Assembly: GCA_034190875.2 (NCBI GenBank)
Contig: CM067345.1
Location: 24,543,392 to 24,607,391, forward strand
Origin: Urechis unicinctus
Taxonomy: Eukaryota; Annelida; Polychaeta; Xenopneusta; Urechidae
DNA: 64,000 nt
Direction: 5' to 3'
Shown here: positions 34,105 through 45,847 of the stretch, one piece after another
Position numbering within the stretch: the first letter of the stretch is position 1
Layout of the letters: each line of letters starts with the position of its first letter
Notes under the pieces: generated by a model
The model's database searches: none
What the model saw: the letters and a program-made list of their open reading frames with translations, nothing else
Told to the model about the DNA's origin: nothing
Program-made: the position numbers and the translations under genes

Positions 34105-37100
34105 ATGGCTAACATAGGAGGACCGTCGAAATCAGACATAAACGCCGTCTTTAAACGTTTACGCAGTGCTTCTATGAATAAAGTACATATTTTTATATAG
34201 TTTAATCATTTATGTGATCTGTCATATGACACCCAGGGTAGTTGTTGTGGCGAATATTGTCTGTTTGTAACTTTTAGGACCGTCCATCTGTCGCGACGTG
34301 TGTACTTGCTCGACTGCGATGATGTGGCCAATTGGCAGTTTTTCCAGAACTACATATCAATATTGATCGCGTGTTTACATGATGACTGTTTTCCCACGAC
34401 AACAGTTTTGATAGTAGCAGCCCTCATAAAATAAGTTTGGTTATTTAGATTATCTCGTCAAAATTATTTTAGGAAATCAGCCAACGGTGGAAGACGCAAA
34501 AGAACCAAACAGATGACTTGTTAAGGGATGATAATATTTCACGTTCTCTGGTTCTGTTACGATCGATTAATGAGCTGTAGCCAATAAACTTTAATTTTCT
34601 TGTGAAAAGTCCCTCGTATTTTGTATGGCGTGGTTATTGAGTTCCTTAGCAGTTTTACCAAGTGTTTAATGTAGGTCAGCATGTACCCATTTTCTGTGAG
34701 AGTCAGCATGCCACCATGTTGATTGTGGAGAGTACTTAGTTGTCAAATATAATATGCAGTTTTTGTGGTAAGACATGGGGATTATTATTTAAATATTGTT
34801 TAATATGTCTGAAATAATCCTAATTACAATTGGCAAAGCATAATATGATTAAAGGACTAGTTTTTCTCTTTTCCAGCAATGTTTTGATTGTGGAGCATTG
34901 AATCCCACCTGGGCCAGTGTAACTTATGGTGTGTTCCTTTGCTTGGACTGCTCTGCGGTCCATCGTTCCCTTGGTGTTCATGTGACGTTTATCAGATCTA
35001 CACAGCTGGACACAAACTGGACATGGCTACAATTACGGGCAATGCAAGTTGGTGGGAACTCAAATGCTGTGAGTAAATCACAATTATGATTTAATGATGA
35101 ATGAAATTTACATTGTTATTGATCATTTTCATTGACTGAGCCTGATTTTATCCCACCTTACCTTGTACCCTTTTCTTTCATTTTTAGACTGCATTCTTCC
35201 GTCAGCATGGCTGTACATCTAATGATGCCCAGCAAAAATACCACAGCCGTGCTGCACAAATGTACAGAGAAAAACTCCACAGCTTATCACTCAAGGCAGT
35301 CAAACAACATGGGACCCAGGTAAGCTGTATCTTCATGAGTCTGATCCTCAACTTTTAGAGTTAAGCTAAGGGTATATCTTCATGGCAACTGACTAACCTT
35401 CTTAGCTAGGATCCTGTTTTTTTAACAACCATCCAATTGATGTTATGGTTAAGATGTTGATGTCACTGTGAGCCAGTCAACTCATTGCTCGTTTCACTGA
35501 ATTATGTATTGATGTGTGTATACTCCACGTACTGTAGCTCTTCTTCTTAGGAGATCACCCCGGCCAGAAACAGGTGTGAAATGCTAATCTGGTGATTTTT
35601 GTCACCTGGCTTTGGTTCCTTTCTTCAGAGTAACACCAAATCATTAATTCTTTTACAGTGGCTCTTGTCGTGGAGTCGTTGCCTATTTCGTGTTACACTT
35701 GGTTTTAGAGTCATTCCTGTGTGTATTGTATACTGGACAACCATGTTTGCAAATGGTCTGACTTTTATACAACATATGAAAGTATATTTGGTGTCCATCT
35801 CTTTTCTTTAAATACCCTTGTATAAATTCCTCATATTGAAAATCCTATCTTCCATTGTAATGTATGTTTGCTTATTTTTGAAAGCTGACTGTCAAAGCAA
35901 AAGATAAGAAAAGATCACTGGTAACCAATTGTAAATTTGAGATTTGGGAACATCCTGCATCTTAAGTTTCCCCATGGATCCTCAGACTATTCCATTCATT
36001 TGGCATTGTGAATTATTGCCTCACTGCAGCCTGGTGTTCTCTATGTGAAATAGCATTAAGGATATACATAACAGAACGTATATTTTGGTCACATGACACT
36101 GTATCATACCCCTGGCAGTATTTTATGGCTATGTAAAAAGGAGGAGCCCCATGAAATGTTTGGTTTCCAGCACAGGTGGCAAGGCTTTGTAGCTGTGCTT
36201 TGTGTAACAACTAGGCTGCTTTTGTCATATTTTTTCACAGCAGTGGTGTTTTTTTTAAAGAGCATAGCCAGCTATAGATAAAAGAATGCTTGGCCTATAA
36301 TTCAACGATGTATAATTGGTGGTCCCATTGATGTGATGCTAGCTAGTAGTTGATACTTAACTTTTGCAGGTTATGAATTTTGTTGATGCTATATTGGAGC
36401 AATATTATGCAGATCATAGCACAATGCTCTTTGGGGTTGTGTTCATTATTTCATGCACAAGCAAAACCACACAGAGCACATGACTCATCTTCTGTGAGTT
36501 ACAATCAGATGATGCTTGTATAGGAAGTGTAAGGATATATTCATTTTGTTTTGTGATGTTTAAAGACGCTCTTCTTGATGAGAAACATTTGATAAAGTGG
36601 CATGTTCATAACAAGAAGGTGAATATATTCTACTAATTTGAATAGCCTTTCCTTATTCGTCATTATCCTGTCCTTATACAGGTACACCTGGATAGCGTCT
36701 CTTCACCCCCAGCAGAGTCTAAGGAGGTCGACTTCTTTGCTGAGCATGAGAACGGAGATAGCAATAGCAAACTTGTTGGCTTCCAGCAGCCTCAGACCAC
36801 AATGTCTGAGCCTGTCAAAATAGAAAATGGTTCACTCTCCTCTCAGCCAGGTGAATATTCTAATGCCACGCTGTTGACACTTACTTGAAAATGATGCCCA
36901 GGTTTATTATAACTTGAAGGAACTCAAAATAAACCATGAAATTATTTGTGCTATATTGTATATGTATGTCTTGTCTATTTTCCAGTTGTTGATGATGATG
37001 ATGGCAGGGCTCCCAAAGTGGAGCACGCTCTCAGCATGTCACCTTCTCAAGCCCTTCAGCAAGCAGAACCTCGCAAAGCTACAATTGGGGCCCGAAAACC

Positions 37101-39558
37101 AGCCAGTGCAAAGAAATCAGGCGTCAGTTTTTATCACTAGGCTCATATCACACAATATTATTTTCTTCAATCAGATACATTGTAATGTAACTCAATAAAG
37201 CCTGGTTTCTTTACAGCTCGGGGCTAAGAAAGGCCTTGGTGCACAGAAAGTGAAGTCTAACTTTGCAGAGATTGAGTCGCAGGCGGCTCAGCGAGACAAG
37301 GAACGTGAGGAGATGTCAGCCAACTTAATGAAACAGAAAGCATTGAGCAAAGAAGAGGAGGAAAAGCGAGTGTAAGTCCTGTGTCCTCTATACTGACTTC
37401 TATCTCCATTGGAAATGAATGCATGGATTAAATTCAATTTCATACATTTTTCTTTGTAATGCCACTGCATTGTAATGATGTTAAAAGCACATTTTGGTTT
37501 GTAATGTTGTGTGTATAACAGGGTGTCGATGAAGTTGGCTTACAAGGACCTGAGCATCGAGGAGAAGAAGCGTGATGACCAGATCAAACACATGGACCCA
37601 AAGAAAGCTGCTCAGATGGAGAGACTTGGTATGGGATTCAAGGGAAGCAGGTGAGAATGAGAGCTTCATTACTGATGCCTTACCTGTATTTCATGTTACC
37701 TGTATTTCATGTGCCTGTTTTTGCAGAACACAAATATATATCAATGGGAAATCACTTTTTTTTAATGAGCTGTTGTCACGGGCGACCTGCCTATGTTAAA
37801 TGATGACTGACATGGTATGTCTGCGTTTAGGAGTGCAAGTCATTCTGTGACCTCCACTATGGAGACCATCGAGCAGCAGAACCCATCGGGTGCACCCGTA
37901 CGCACTACCAATTCCTACGACCGCTCAAGAGGAGGGCGTGATGATAACGATGACTACGACATGCTGGGCGGTAGTGGATTCTCATCAGGACCTCCCAAGT
38001 AAGAACCTTTATGCCCTTCTGGTCCAATTGAATTGATTTTAGGGGTAAATACCTCCACCAGTCTTCCTCATATTTGTCAATTATTTGAAATATTTATTCC
38101 AATAACATATATCCTGTTAAATGAAACATGTTTGTTATCATTGCTATTTTCCCACATTGCCTCATTATGACACCTGCTGCAGGTATGACGACAGTCCATT
38201 TGGAATGAAGAAGGAGGAACGTTACAGCAGTTGGTCCAGTGGCAGCAACACCCAAAGCAAGAACAACTCATGGAGTGATGACCTGGATAGATACGAGAAG
38301 CGCAACTCAAGTCGTGATGAGCTCACACCTGTACAGAGCTCTGAGGAAGACAGGTGGGTTTGTACCTAGTGTACCTCCCCTGTGAATAACCATCTGCTCA
38401 GGTGCAATTGTGTATTATTTAATCCTACTCAATCAGAGGTACCCGCACCCCCTTTTTATCGACTGCTTCTGATCTCCATCTGACATGGTGATATTGTTAA
38501 TAAGGGTGTGTTTCTTGGTGCTTATCTCCAGAGGACGTAGTAGAAAAACTTACGAGACTGCCTCAGGAAATGAAGCTCAGAAAAAGTTTGGTGGGGCCAA
38601 AGCAATTTCATCCGATATGTTCCACGGTAACCATGAACCAGATGTGAGTAGCTATTGTCTTGGTGTTCATAGAATTCTAACTTTGACTAGCTAATCATTG
38701 CTAACTTTTCTGATGACAAGATCGGCTTTGTGTCACATGCTTCTTGCTGGCTCTCCTCTCATCACACTCGCTGTAGATTTAGGAAGAACTTATATTTTCC
38801 CATTTCTGGCTTGTCTTTTAGAAGATATGCTGTAGTTAATACTTTTCTGTAATGTTCATGCCAGTGGTACAGCAAATTATCCACCCACTCATATGGCCTC
38901 TTCCACTAAGGTTCTAGTCTCGCATTAATTCATCTACTATTTAACCCTATATGGATATTCATCCTTGGACAAAACAATTTAATTGGACAGAAATCTTTTT
39001 TTTTTTTTTTTTGCTGGACACACCAATAGAATATATTCAGTTTTGTACTCAAATCTGAAACATTTTGATTTGTTTTTGATCCGTTGATTAGTTTGAGATG
39101 CGTCAGACGTTGGCTAAGTATGAGGGCAGCCAGAGCTTGTCCAGTGCCCAATTGTTTGGTCGTGATGAGCAACCCCGTGGGGGTAATTACAGTAGTGGAC
39201 CTGACTTGTCTGAAATCAGGGAGGGTGTCAAGACAGGTGTGACCAAGGTGGCAGGCAGACTCTCCAACTTGGCTAATGGTGTCATCAACTCCATACAGGT
39301 ACAGACACACTCTCCTGCTTCATTCATTACATGTAATGGGGTGGTGTTGAAAGCGCTTGGCTATGGATGGCTTTGTAGACGGGCTGGTTTCAGTTCAACT
39401 GAATTGTATTTGAATGTTTTACTTCTTGACTCTTGGCATTCTAACACTAACTGGAACCTGTTCTTTTCTTACCTTCACTTTGTTCCCATAAAATCCTTGC
39501 AGATTTCCTGTTTATTGAGAAATACAAACATCGTGTGTTTCAGGATCACTACGGTTGA
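34105..39558 (+). CDS. ARFGAP2/3: ADP-ribosylation factor GTPase-activating protein 2/3
   Basis: Twelve coding exons with matching phases: 34105-34182, 34877-35068, 35188-35319, 36682-36850, 36986-37122, 37217-37371, 37522-37650, 37831-37998, 38183-38353, 38532-38643, 39092-39298 and 39544-39558; 554 residues, slightly longer than the roughly 520 of human ARFGAP2 and ARFGAP3. It stimulates GTP hydrolysis on Arf1 during COPI coat turnover at the Golgi. Seen: the ArfGAP zinc finger C28-x2-C31-x16-C48-x2-C51, the arginine finger R56 in HRSLG, the LAYKDL helix (exon 7), RLGMGF (exon 7), RSASHSVTS (exon 8), the Glo3-type AISSDMF motif (exon 10), and a C-terminal amphipathic ANGVINSIQ segment. The last exon codes only DHYG and the stop. 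ARFGAP2 and ARFGAP3 arose in vertebrates, so one pro-orthologue is expected. Confidence 0.96.
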
Positions 39559-40701
39559 AATAGAAGAATCCTAGGTGCATGATTAAGGCCAGCCTAACTC
39601 ATCATTTTCCCCACCTCATGCCTCTGTCTACTCCTTTGTCATGTTCATTCTATTGTTATTGAAAGGAAAAAAACTTCACTCTGTTCTGCCTCTGTAATGT
39701 TGCTTCCTATTGTGTATTACTTAAGTAAAAAAAAAATACAGGTAGTGACATACAATCATTCAGAAAATGGGAGGTGGTTGGATCAAATGCTGGTGTATTG
39801 CTCAAATTTATGTATTTTGGTGCCTAACTGCATGATAATCTCATTCATGGGTGAGGTCAATTTTCTTGTCATAATTGGCTATGGGTCCTCGTCCTCTCTG
39901 TTGTATGTGCGTAATATGTCAATCTAATTTGACGTTTTTCTTCCTGGTGTTGCATTCCACTAGCATTATGTTAAATGAAGCCGATCTTATCACCTGTTCT
40001 ATTGAAAGTTTCCCATACCCTTGAAATTGCTTTCGATTCATCTCCTTCAATTCTTCACTCTATCACCCAATGTTAACAGTATTTATCCTTCACCTCTATT
40101 TAGGTCTTATTTCAACAGAAATGCTGCTTATTTGTTGCTATGTAGACTTTGAAATTTAATCCTACCTATGTCAGTGTATATTGCCAAGGCTAGGGGTCGC
40201 CAAGGTTTGGAATCTTTGTCATATTGTGACCAGGTATGGATATGGGGGTATTTTCTTCATGTCAAATGTTTGGAATAAACTCTTATGCAGAAGTCATCTG
40301 TAATACAGTCACACATTGAATATTTAAGGTGTTCACTAAATCATTTAAGTTCTAGATTAACTTGGCCCAGATGTAAATAATTTGTTTAGAAAACACCATT
40401 GATGTATATAGCGAATGGTAAAGAAAGATGCCGGTGTAACATATAGATTTTTGGGTTCATCCAACTTTCGGGAATCAGTAGCTTTGTGTTTAACTAATGT
40501 GTACTACTGAGGTATGTGGTGAGGACTTCTTAGACACCCAAAGAAACTAAGTAAAGTTATCAAGCGTACAACAGTATTTGAATACAATGGTCATCATTTG
40601 AACGCTTGAATTGTGTTGGGTGAGGATAAGTTCATTGATTTGTGATGACTTTTCAAAGGAATATTGGTTATTTTGTGATTCTATCCCACAAACCTCTGTA
40701 A

Positions 40702-40707
40702 AATAAA
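40702..40707 (+). promoter_or_regulatory. poly(A) signal, candidate for the ARFGAP gene
   Basis: AATAAA followed by a GT-rich sequence, about 1.1 kb after the ARFGAP stop codon and 300 bp before the convergent NIT2 stop codon. Confidence 0.5.
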
Positions 40708-41005
40708 GTTTTTGGGAACTCTTGTTTATTGTTGTTATGATGAAACCAAATCTATTTATAGTAATGACTATCTAATTGTCATTTATTTCAAGTGTGATTA
40801 TCTGTCATTTTTGACAAGTGGTCATTATTGTTACAACAGACATCCAAGACGAATATGGACAATGTTTTGTGCGTTAAGCGTATTAAATACATTAAAATAT
40901 TCATATATTTTTCAACATACATTTAAAACAATTTTTTTAACCCTGTGAGTATCACACTAGCATATAAGAACCAATATAAATTTGTCTTCTGTCCGTAAAC
41001 ACAGA

Positions 41006-43230
41006 CTACTGCTGTGAACTGTTACATTTCACCTCGTACATGTCTGCGCGCTTCTGCTTGCTGATAGGAATTTGCTCCCGAATACCATTCATGTAATCTA
41101 AATCTACAAGTAAACACAGGACATTCTCAAGCTGAGGGATCGAATCCATGAGATTTGTCAAGTTGAAGCAAAAACTGCATTTCCTGATAATAGCTAACAG
41201 TACCAGTACAGTTATTAAGCCGAACAATCCACACCATAGCCACTAATTATATGCAAAAGATCCCAACTTACCAACATCCCCATAGATTATCTCCTCCTTG
41301 GCAGCTGCCTTGGTTACCACTTCTCCCCTGGAAAAACAAATCTTAATTCATATAAATCCCTGCAAGTCATTATCAAACACTAATTGTTTCATACGCTCAA
41401 ATTGTGTGTCAGAATCATTGAGTGATAAAAAACCAAAGAATTATTTAAACCAAATTGTTAATTTTCAACAAGATGTAGCAAGTTTTGAGGATGATTATAA
41501 ATATAATCAATCGAAATATCACGGAAATAAAATTGTGATAAAGCCTTGGCCATTCAGGCTTACCATGGATTGACCAGTACACTATGCCCCCATGCTGTGT
41601 AAGATGCTTCTTCATCCCGGGCTGGGGAAATGCTGGCTACGTACAGCTGGTTGTCGAGGGCACGACCTTGTGCTAGCATCTGCCAATGTGCAGGACCGGT
41701 TGTCATATTGAATGCACCGGGATACAGCAGCAAATGGCATCCTGAAATTCATCATCACCACATGCTCATATATCCAATGTGTCATGTGATCTTATGGAAT
41801 ATGAATTTATTGGGCACTGATGAAAAAATTATCTTGGATGGTATAGCAGCAAGAGAATATCCAACAAATATCCAGCTCTCACCATTTTGTCTGTAGACAT
41901 TGGCAATCTCTGCAAATCTTATATCATAGCAGATGCCTAGGCCTACTCTGCAAAAGGCTGAGCAGAACAAGTTTGATGATCAATGATAGCCCTGATAGCC
42001 TAGCCTGGCCTTCCTTCGACAAATTAAGCTTTTAGTGTTTGGCCATAACATATAAAGCCCTGTAGGATATTTCTTGTGTTTATTTAATGAAGGCAATCTA
42101 ATGACACCTCGAAAATGGAAACAGAACTTTTACGTGTATCAAATGTGGTGAAGCAATCTCCTGGGGTAAGCGTCTTTGACTCTTGGAAAGTGATCTTGCC
42201 AGGTATGTCAATATCAAACAGATGCATCTGTACAAGAACCACATCACATCACTAGATCATTAAAGAAGAAAAAGTTATTTAAAGAATCATCAACAACATT
42301 GTTCTAATAACATTTACCTGTTAATGATCAGACTGATACATGAAAGACTATACATGACGCACTTGTATAAATAAAAATATAATTCACTTCCACACATGGT
42401 ACAGATTAAGTATTCAAAGGCAAGTCCAAACAAAGTGTAACTAAAACAGTAGAAAAAACATTAAATCATCACCAACCTTCCTATACTTGGCTATAAGTTG
42501 CCCTTCAGGGTTGAATACAGTACAGGTGTTGTATATTTTCTCACCATCTCTCTCCGGGATACTACCTGGTTTCATCAATGCACATTTAGTATGTATATAC
42601 GGTGTCATAAGACTATGTCCTAAAATAAATGGTGTGTGCTTTTATTTTCTTATAAGAAGGACCATACCAGCCACTAGAAACACCTGGTTCTCTTTGGCTG
42701 CCCTAGCAAAGGCCTCGGTTGATTGGCCAGGGATCGCCTCAGCATACTCAGGGAAGAAACTGTTACCGTAAGGCGAGTTACAACATTCCTGAAACACACA
42801 TTAATGGGTGTATATACCAGTATAATTTGCTGAATACTGCATGAACAATAGGGAATCGGAATATCTTTGGAGAATTGTGACCTACTAAATACTTTAATCT
42901 AACCCAGCCTAAATATTTATGATGCTATCCTTGGAACTTACTGGGACATTTCTTAAGTTGGTCTTACCAACTGTCATATTATGTACAAGAGAAAATAGTC
43001 AGAAGTGCAGAAGAAAAAACGGAACCAATTCTGAAACAAATGACCAATTCATGGAAATTGCCCCCTTACAATATAATAAGTACCCATTTAGGATAAGTAA
43101 GTAACACCCACAGGAAGTGAAACTAGACTTGCTCCAGTTCGAGCAGCTTCAGCAACCATGTCGGAGGCTCGTTTGAGATTTTCAGTCTTTGAAGCACTGA
43201 CAGCAAGCTGAATCAAGGCGAGTCGGAATT
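41006..43230 (-). CDS. NIT2: omega-amidase NIT2 (nitrilase family)
   Basis: Eight exons in phase: 43230-43112, 42788-42668, 42565-42477, 42227-42134, 41957-41883, 41741-41564, 41327-41272 and 41103-41006; about 277 residues against 276 in human NIT2. It hydrolyses alpha-ketoglutaramate and alpha-ketosuccinamate in the cytosol and mitochondria. The nitrilase catalytic triad is present: Glu in the ECCNSPYG block that opens exon 42788, Lys in KYRK-MHLFDID across the 42477/42227 junction, and Cys in [10 protein letters not shown]. The first exon found starts at a good acceptor one base into a codon (EFRLALIQL), so a very short first coding exon is probably missing. Alternatively, translation starts at the in-frame ATG at 43252 without that splice. 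It is convergent with the ARFGAP gene and in the same orientation as KCTD9. Confidence 0.93.
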
Positions 43231-43252
43231 CTGCACAGACAACACACACCAT

Positions 43253-44543
43253 ATCATTACACATGAGAGAACCGAATTCAACCTCGCCTGCTGTTGATTT
43301 GATCAAGTACACATACGAGAAGGATGAAAAACAGAATATGCACAACAGCCACATACAAGGAACTCGAATGAGCATGTTTTAGCTGACAAGAACCAGTGCA
43401 AACATTATTACATACTATTCACAGCAGTTACATCTTCTAAATTGTTATATTTCAGATGCATGCCATATTTTTACGTCATATTAGATGAACACCTCTCTTG
43501 ATTATTGACCTTGTTTAAACATGTATCAATATCACATCAAGAAAGTCAAGAGGTACCAGAAATCGTTGAAGATTTAGTTTACAATGCATGGTATATATTT
43601 AGATAAAGCCTGGGAAAGTACTGGTGATATTTGGGTTTTAGGTCAATAACGTAGTCATATTGCAACGTTGATGGATGAAGATGATTGTGATGCTTTGGCT
43701 GCTTCCTGCAAGTGTCAGTGCCCACTTGGCACAAACCCATTGACCACACGCGGCTTCGGAACCCACACTGCTGGTGTCAGGGGTCAGGTGCACCCCCTAC
43801 CAAACATGGCACCACCATTTAATGTGATTGCCCAAGTAACAAGGAACCAGATAGGTTTTCACATCTTTGAATTGACCCACAACCTGTAAGACAAAAGTTG
43901 ACGCAGCTAACAACTGTCATAGGAATATTACATCGGTTTCATATAGGTCCCATGTCCAAGCTCATTGTAGTACTGACATATATAAATTCATATTCATAAA
44001 ATTAAAATCATCCAGTGGTCCACTGTATGGATAAATGCAAGTATTAGAGTTTATAAATGCTTTCATTTATTATTTGGAGTCAAACAGGCGCATCAAGCAA
44101 TCAATACATGGCTCAGACAAGAGAAACTGTCAGAAGTATAAGAAACACCATTAAATACAACATTTAGGTGAATAAATATTGAATAAAAACAATAATGGAA
44201 TATATAATACATGGAACTTAAATGTTAATTTCAAACATCATGAAATGAACATTTATTTCACACATCAATGCACCTTAACAAAGAGATACAAATTCTTAAA
44301 AAATATACATCACATTTAGAAATCGACATATGGACCCAATAGCTGTGGAACTTTGGCATCAAACACGAGGAACAGTTAACACTTTATTTTCTCACAAAAG
44401 AAGATTTTATGTTACAATCCCAGCATTATAACAAAATTTATTCAGAGGTTTTTTTATATGGAATCATAAATAATGCGATAAAACAACAAGCGCATATTCA
44501 AAGACCTTGTATCACACTTATTATTTACTGATAATTTTGAAAG
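43253..44543. other. between NIT2 and KCTD9
   Basis: Should hold the NIT2 promoter, its unfound first exon and the KCTD9 3' UTR. A plus-strand frame of 73 codons around 43668-43889 has a Cys-rich start but no recognisable domain or splice context. Nothing else was identified. Confidence 0.35.
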
Positions 44544-45767
44544 TCATCGAACAGTCTGAGACATATGTAATGGATTGAGCATAAGCTCAAAAGCAGCACC
44601 TTTCAAATTAGCACCTCTCAGATTAGCCTCCTGCAAATCACATCCACTTAAATTACAATTCTCAAGATCTGCTCCAGCCAAAACTGCACAACGTAGGTCC
44701 GAGTTCTGTAAATTAGAGTTTTTCAAAGTGGCCACCCGTAGGTTAACCCCAGCCATGTGACTGCCTTCTAGATCAACATATTTCATGTTAGCACCTTCCA
44801 TGTTAGCCCTGCTCCCAGCTGGGTCTTCAAAACAACAGCCTGTCATAGACGCATGTTCCAAATTGACACAGAGCATCTTAACGCCAAGTAAATGAGCTCC
44901 ATCCAATTTAGCTTCAGAGAGATCTGCCCTTTCAAAGTTGCAGAAGGACAGATTTGCACCTTTGAGGTTGCATCCATGCAATATAGCATATTTAAAGTTG
45001 ATGTTTCTTAAATCTAGGCGGGACAGATTGGCTCCAGAGAAGTTGACACCCTGGCAGCGGAGCTCACTTCCTGTAGTGGAACTTATCAGACGAAGGATGA
45101 AATCACGCCGCGAAATGGGAGAGGAATCAGTTGGAGGCTCATCACTTTTAATCAACTGCTCAAGTGTATCAACCATAGACAAAATTCCAAAGAATTTAGC
45201 CTCCTCCATGACCCCTTTTGGATTGACAGTCTTATCCAGAACTAGTTCACCATGCCTGAGGTAATTCAGAATGGGTTCAAAGTAAACAGGACTCCTATCA
45301 ATGAGGAATGCTCCATTATGATCTACACTGTTGTTCCAATGATGGCCTTCACTGGAAAACATGAGAGCCAGCATACTGTCAGGTTCCTTCCCCACTAATG
45401 TGGACCTGGTAGTCGTGAAACACTGGCCACCCACATTGAGAACGATCCAGTCAGTGTTGCCACTGCCGTCATCCAGTTCCATCTTGCAGTGGTTGCATCT
45501 TGTGGCTACGTTGCTCACATACATGCGCTGTTTTGTCTGCTCAACAGGAAGCCTAAATTCCTCCCCACAAGACACATACAACATGTCGCCGTCTCGTACT
45601 AAGTCCACATTATCAACACAGGCACCCTGACAGTTGAACAACATCTTAGCATTGTCAAGCTCCAGTTTTGATCCTGCATCTCGAATGAGATCCTCAAGAT
45701 TTTCCACCAGGGGAATAACTCTTCCGCCATTTTTTGTCCCATTAACAAAGACTGAGACCCTGAACAT
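44544..45767 (-). CDS. KCTD9: BTB/POZ domain-containing protein KCTD9
   Basis: A single uninterrupted frame of 407 residues (human KCTD9 has 389). An N-terminal KHA-type domain (about 1-75) is followed by a linker with a CNHC pair (91-94). The BTB/T1 domain (about 105-208) has LNVGGQCFTTTRSTL, LIDRSPVYFEPILNYLRHG and FFGI. A long pentapeptide-repeat region (about 235-395) has A(N/D)Lxx repeats, ending EANLRGANLKGA and then LHMSQTVR, matching the human C terminus. KCTD9 proteins are substrate adaptors for CUL3 ubiquitin ligase. The coding region has no intron, unlike the vertebrate gene. A splice acceptor at 45848-45849 suggests a 5' UTR intron, arguing against a simple processed copy. An upstream ORF precedes the start. 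Confidence 0.96.
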   Translation of the reverse strand: MFRVSVFVNGTKNGGRVIPLVENLEDLIRDAGSKLELDNAKMLFNCQGACVDNVDLVRDGDMLYVSCGEEFRLPVEQTKQRMYVSNVATRCNHCKMELDDGSGNTDWIVLNVGGQCFTTTRSTLVGKEPDSMLALMFSSEGHHWNNSVDHNGAFLIDRSPVYFEPILNYLRHGELVLDKTVNPKGVMEEAKFFGILSMVDTLEQLIKSDEPPTDSSPISRRDFILRLISSTTGSELRCQGVNFSGANLSRLDLRNINFKYAILHGCNLKGANLSFCNFERADLSEAKLDGAHLLGVKMLCVNLEHASMTGCCFEDPAGSRANMEGANMKYVDLEGSHMAGVNLRVATLKNSNLQNSDLRCAVLAGADLENCNLSGCDLQEANLRGANLKGAAFELMLNPLHMSQTVR

Positions 45768-45786
45768 ATTGAGACAATAGTGGCTC

Positions 45787-45822
45787 TTAATTCTTCTTAA
45801 TTGTTGTCACCGTGGATACCAT
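45787..45822 (-). promoter_or_regulatory. upstream ORF in the KCTD9 5' UTR
   Basis: A minus-strand ATG 55 bases before the KCTD9 start opens an 11-codon frame (MVSTVTTIKKN) that stops 20 bases short of the main ATG. It lies in the exon that starts at 45847 after the CTGTTTCAG acceptor, so it would be in the mRNA. Such a uORF could reduce KCTD9 translation (inference). Confidence 0.55.
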
Positions 45823-45847
45823 TGTGGTGAAGTAATATAAATTCAAT

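Noticed and set aside
44575-45630. plus-strand frames opposite KCTD9
   Set aside because: Antisense shadows of the repetitive pentapeptide and BTB coding sequence, with no homology of their own.
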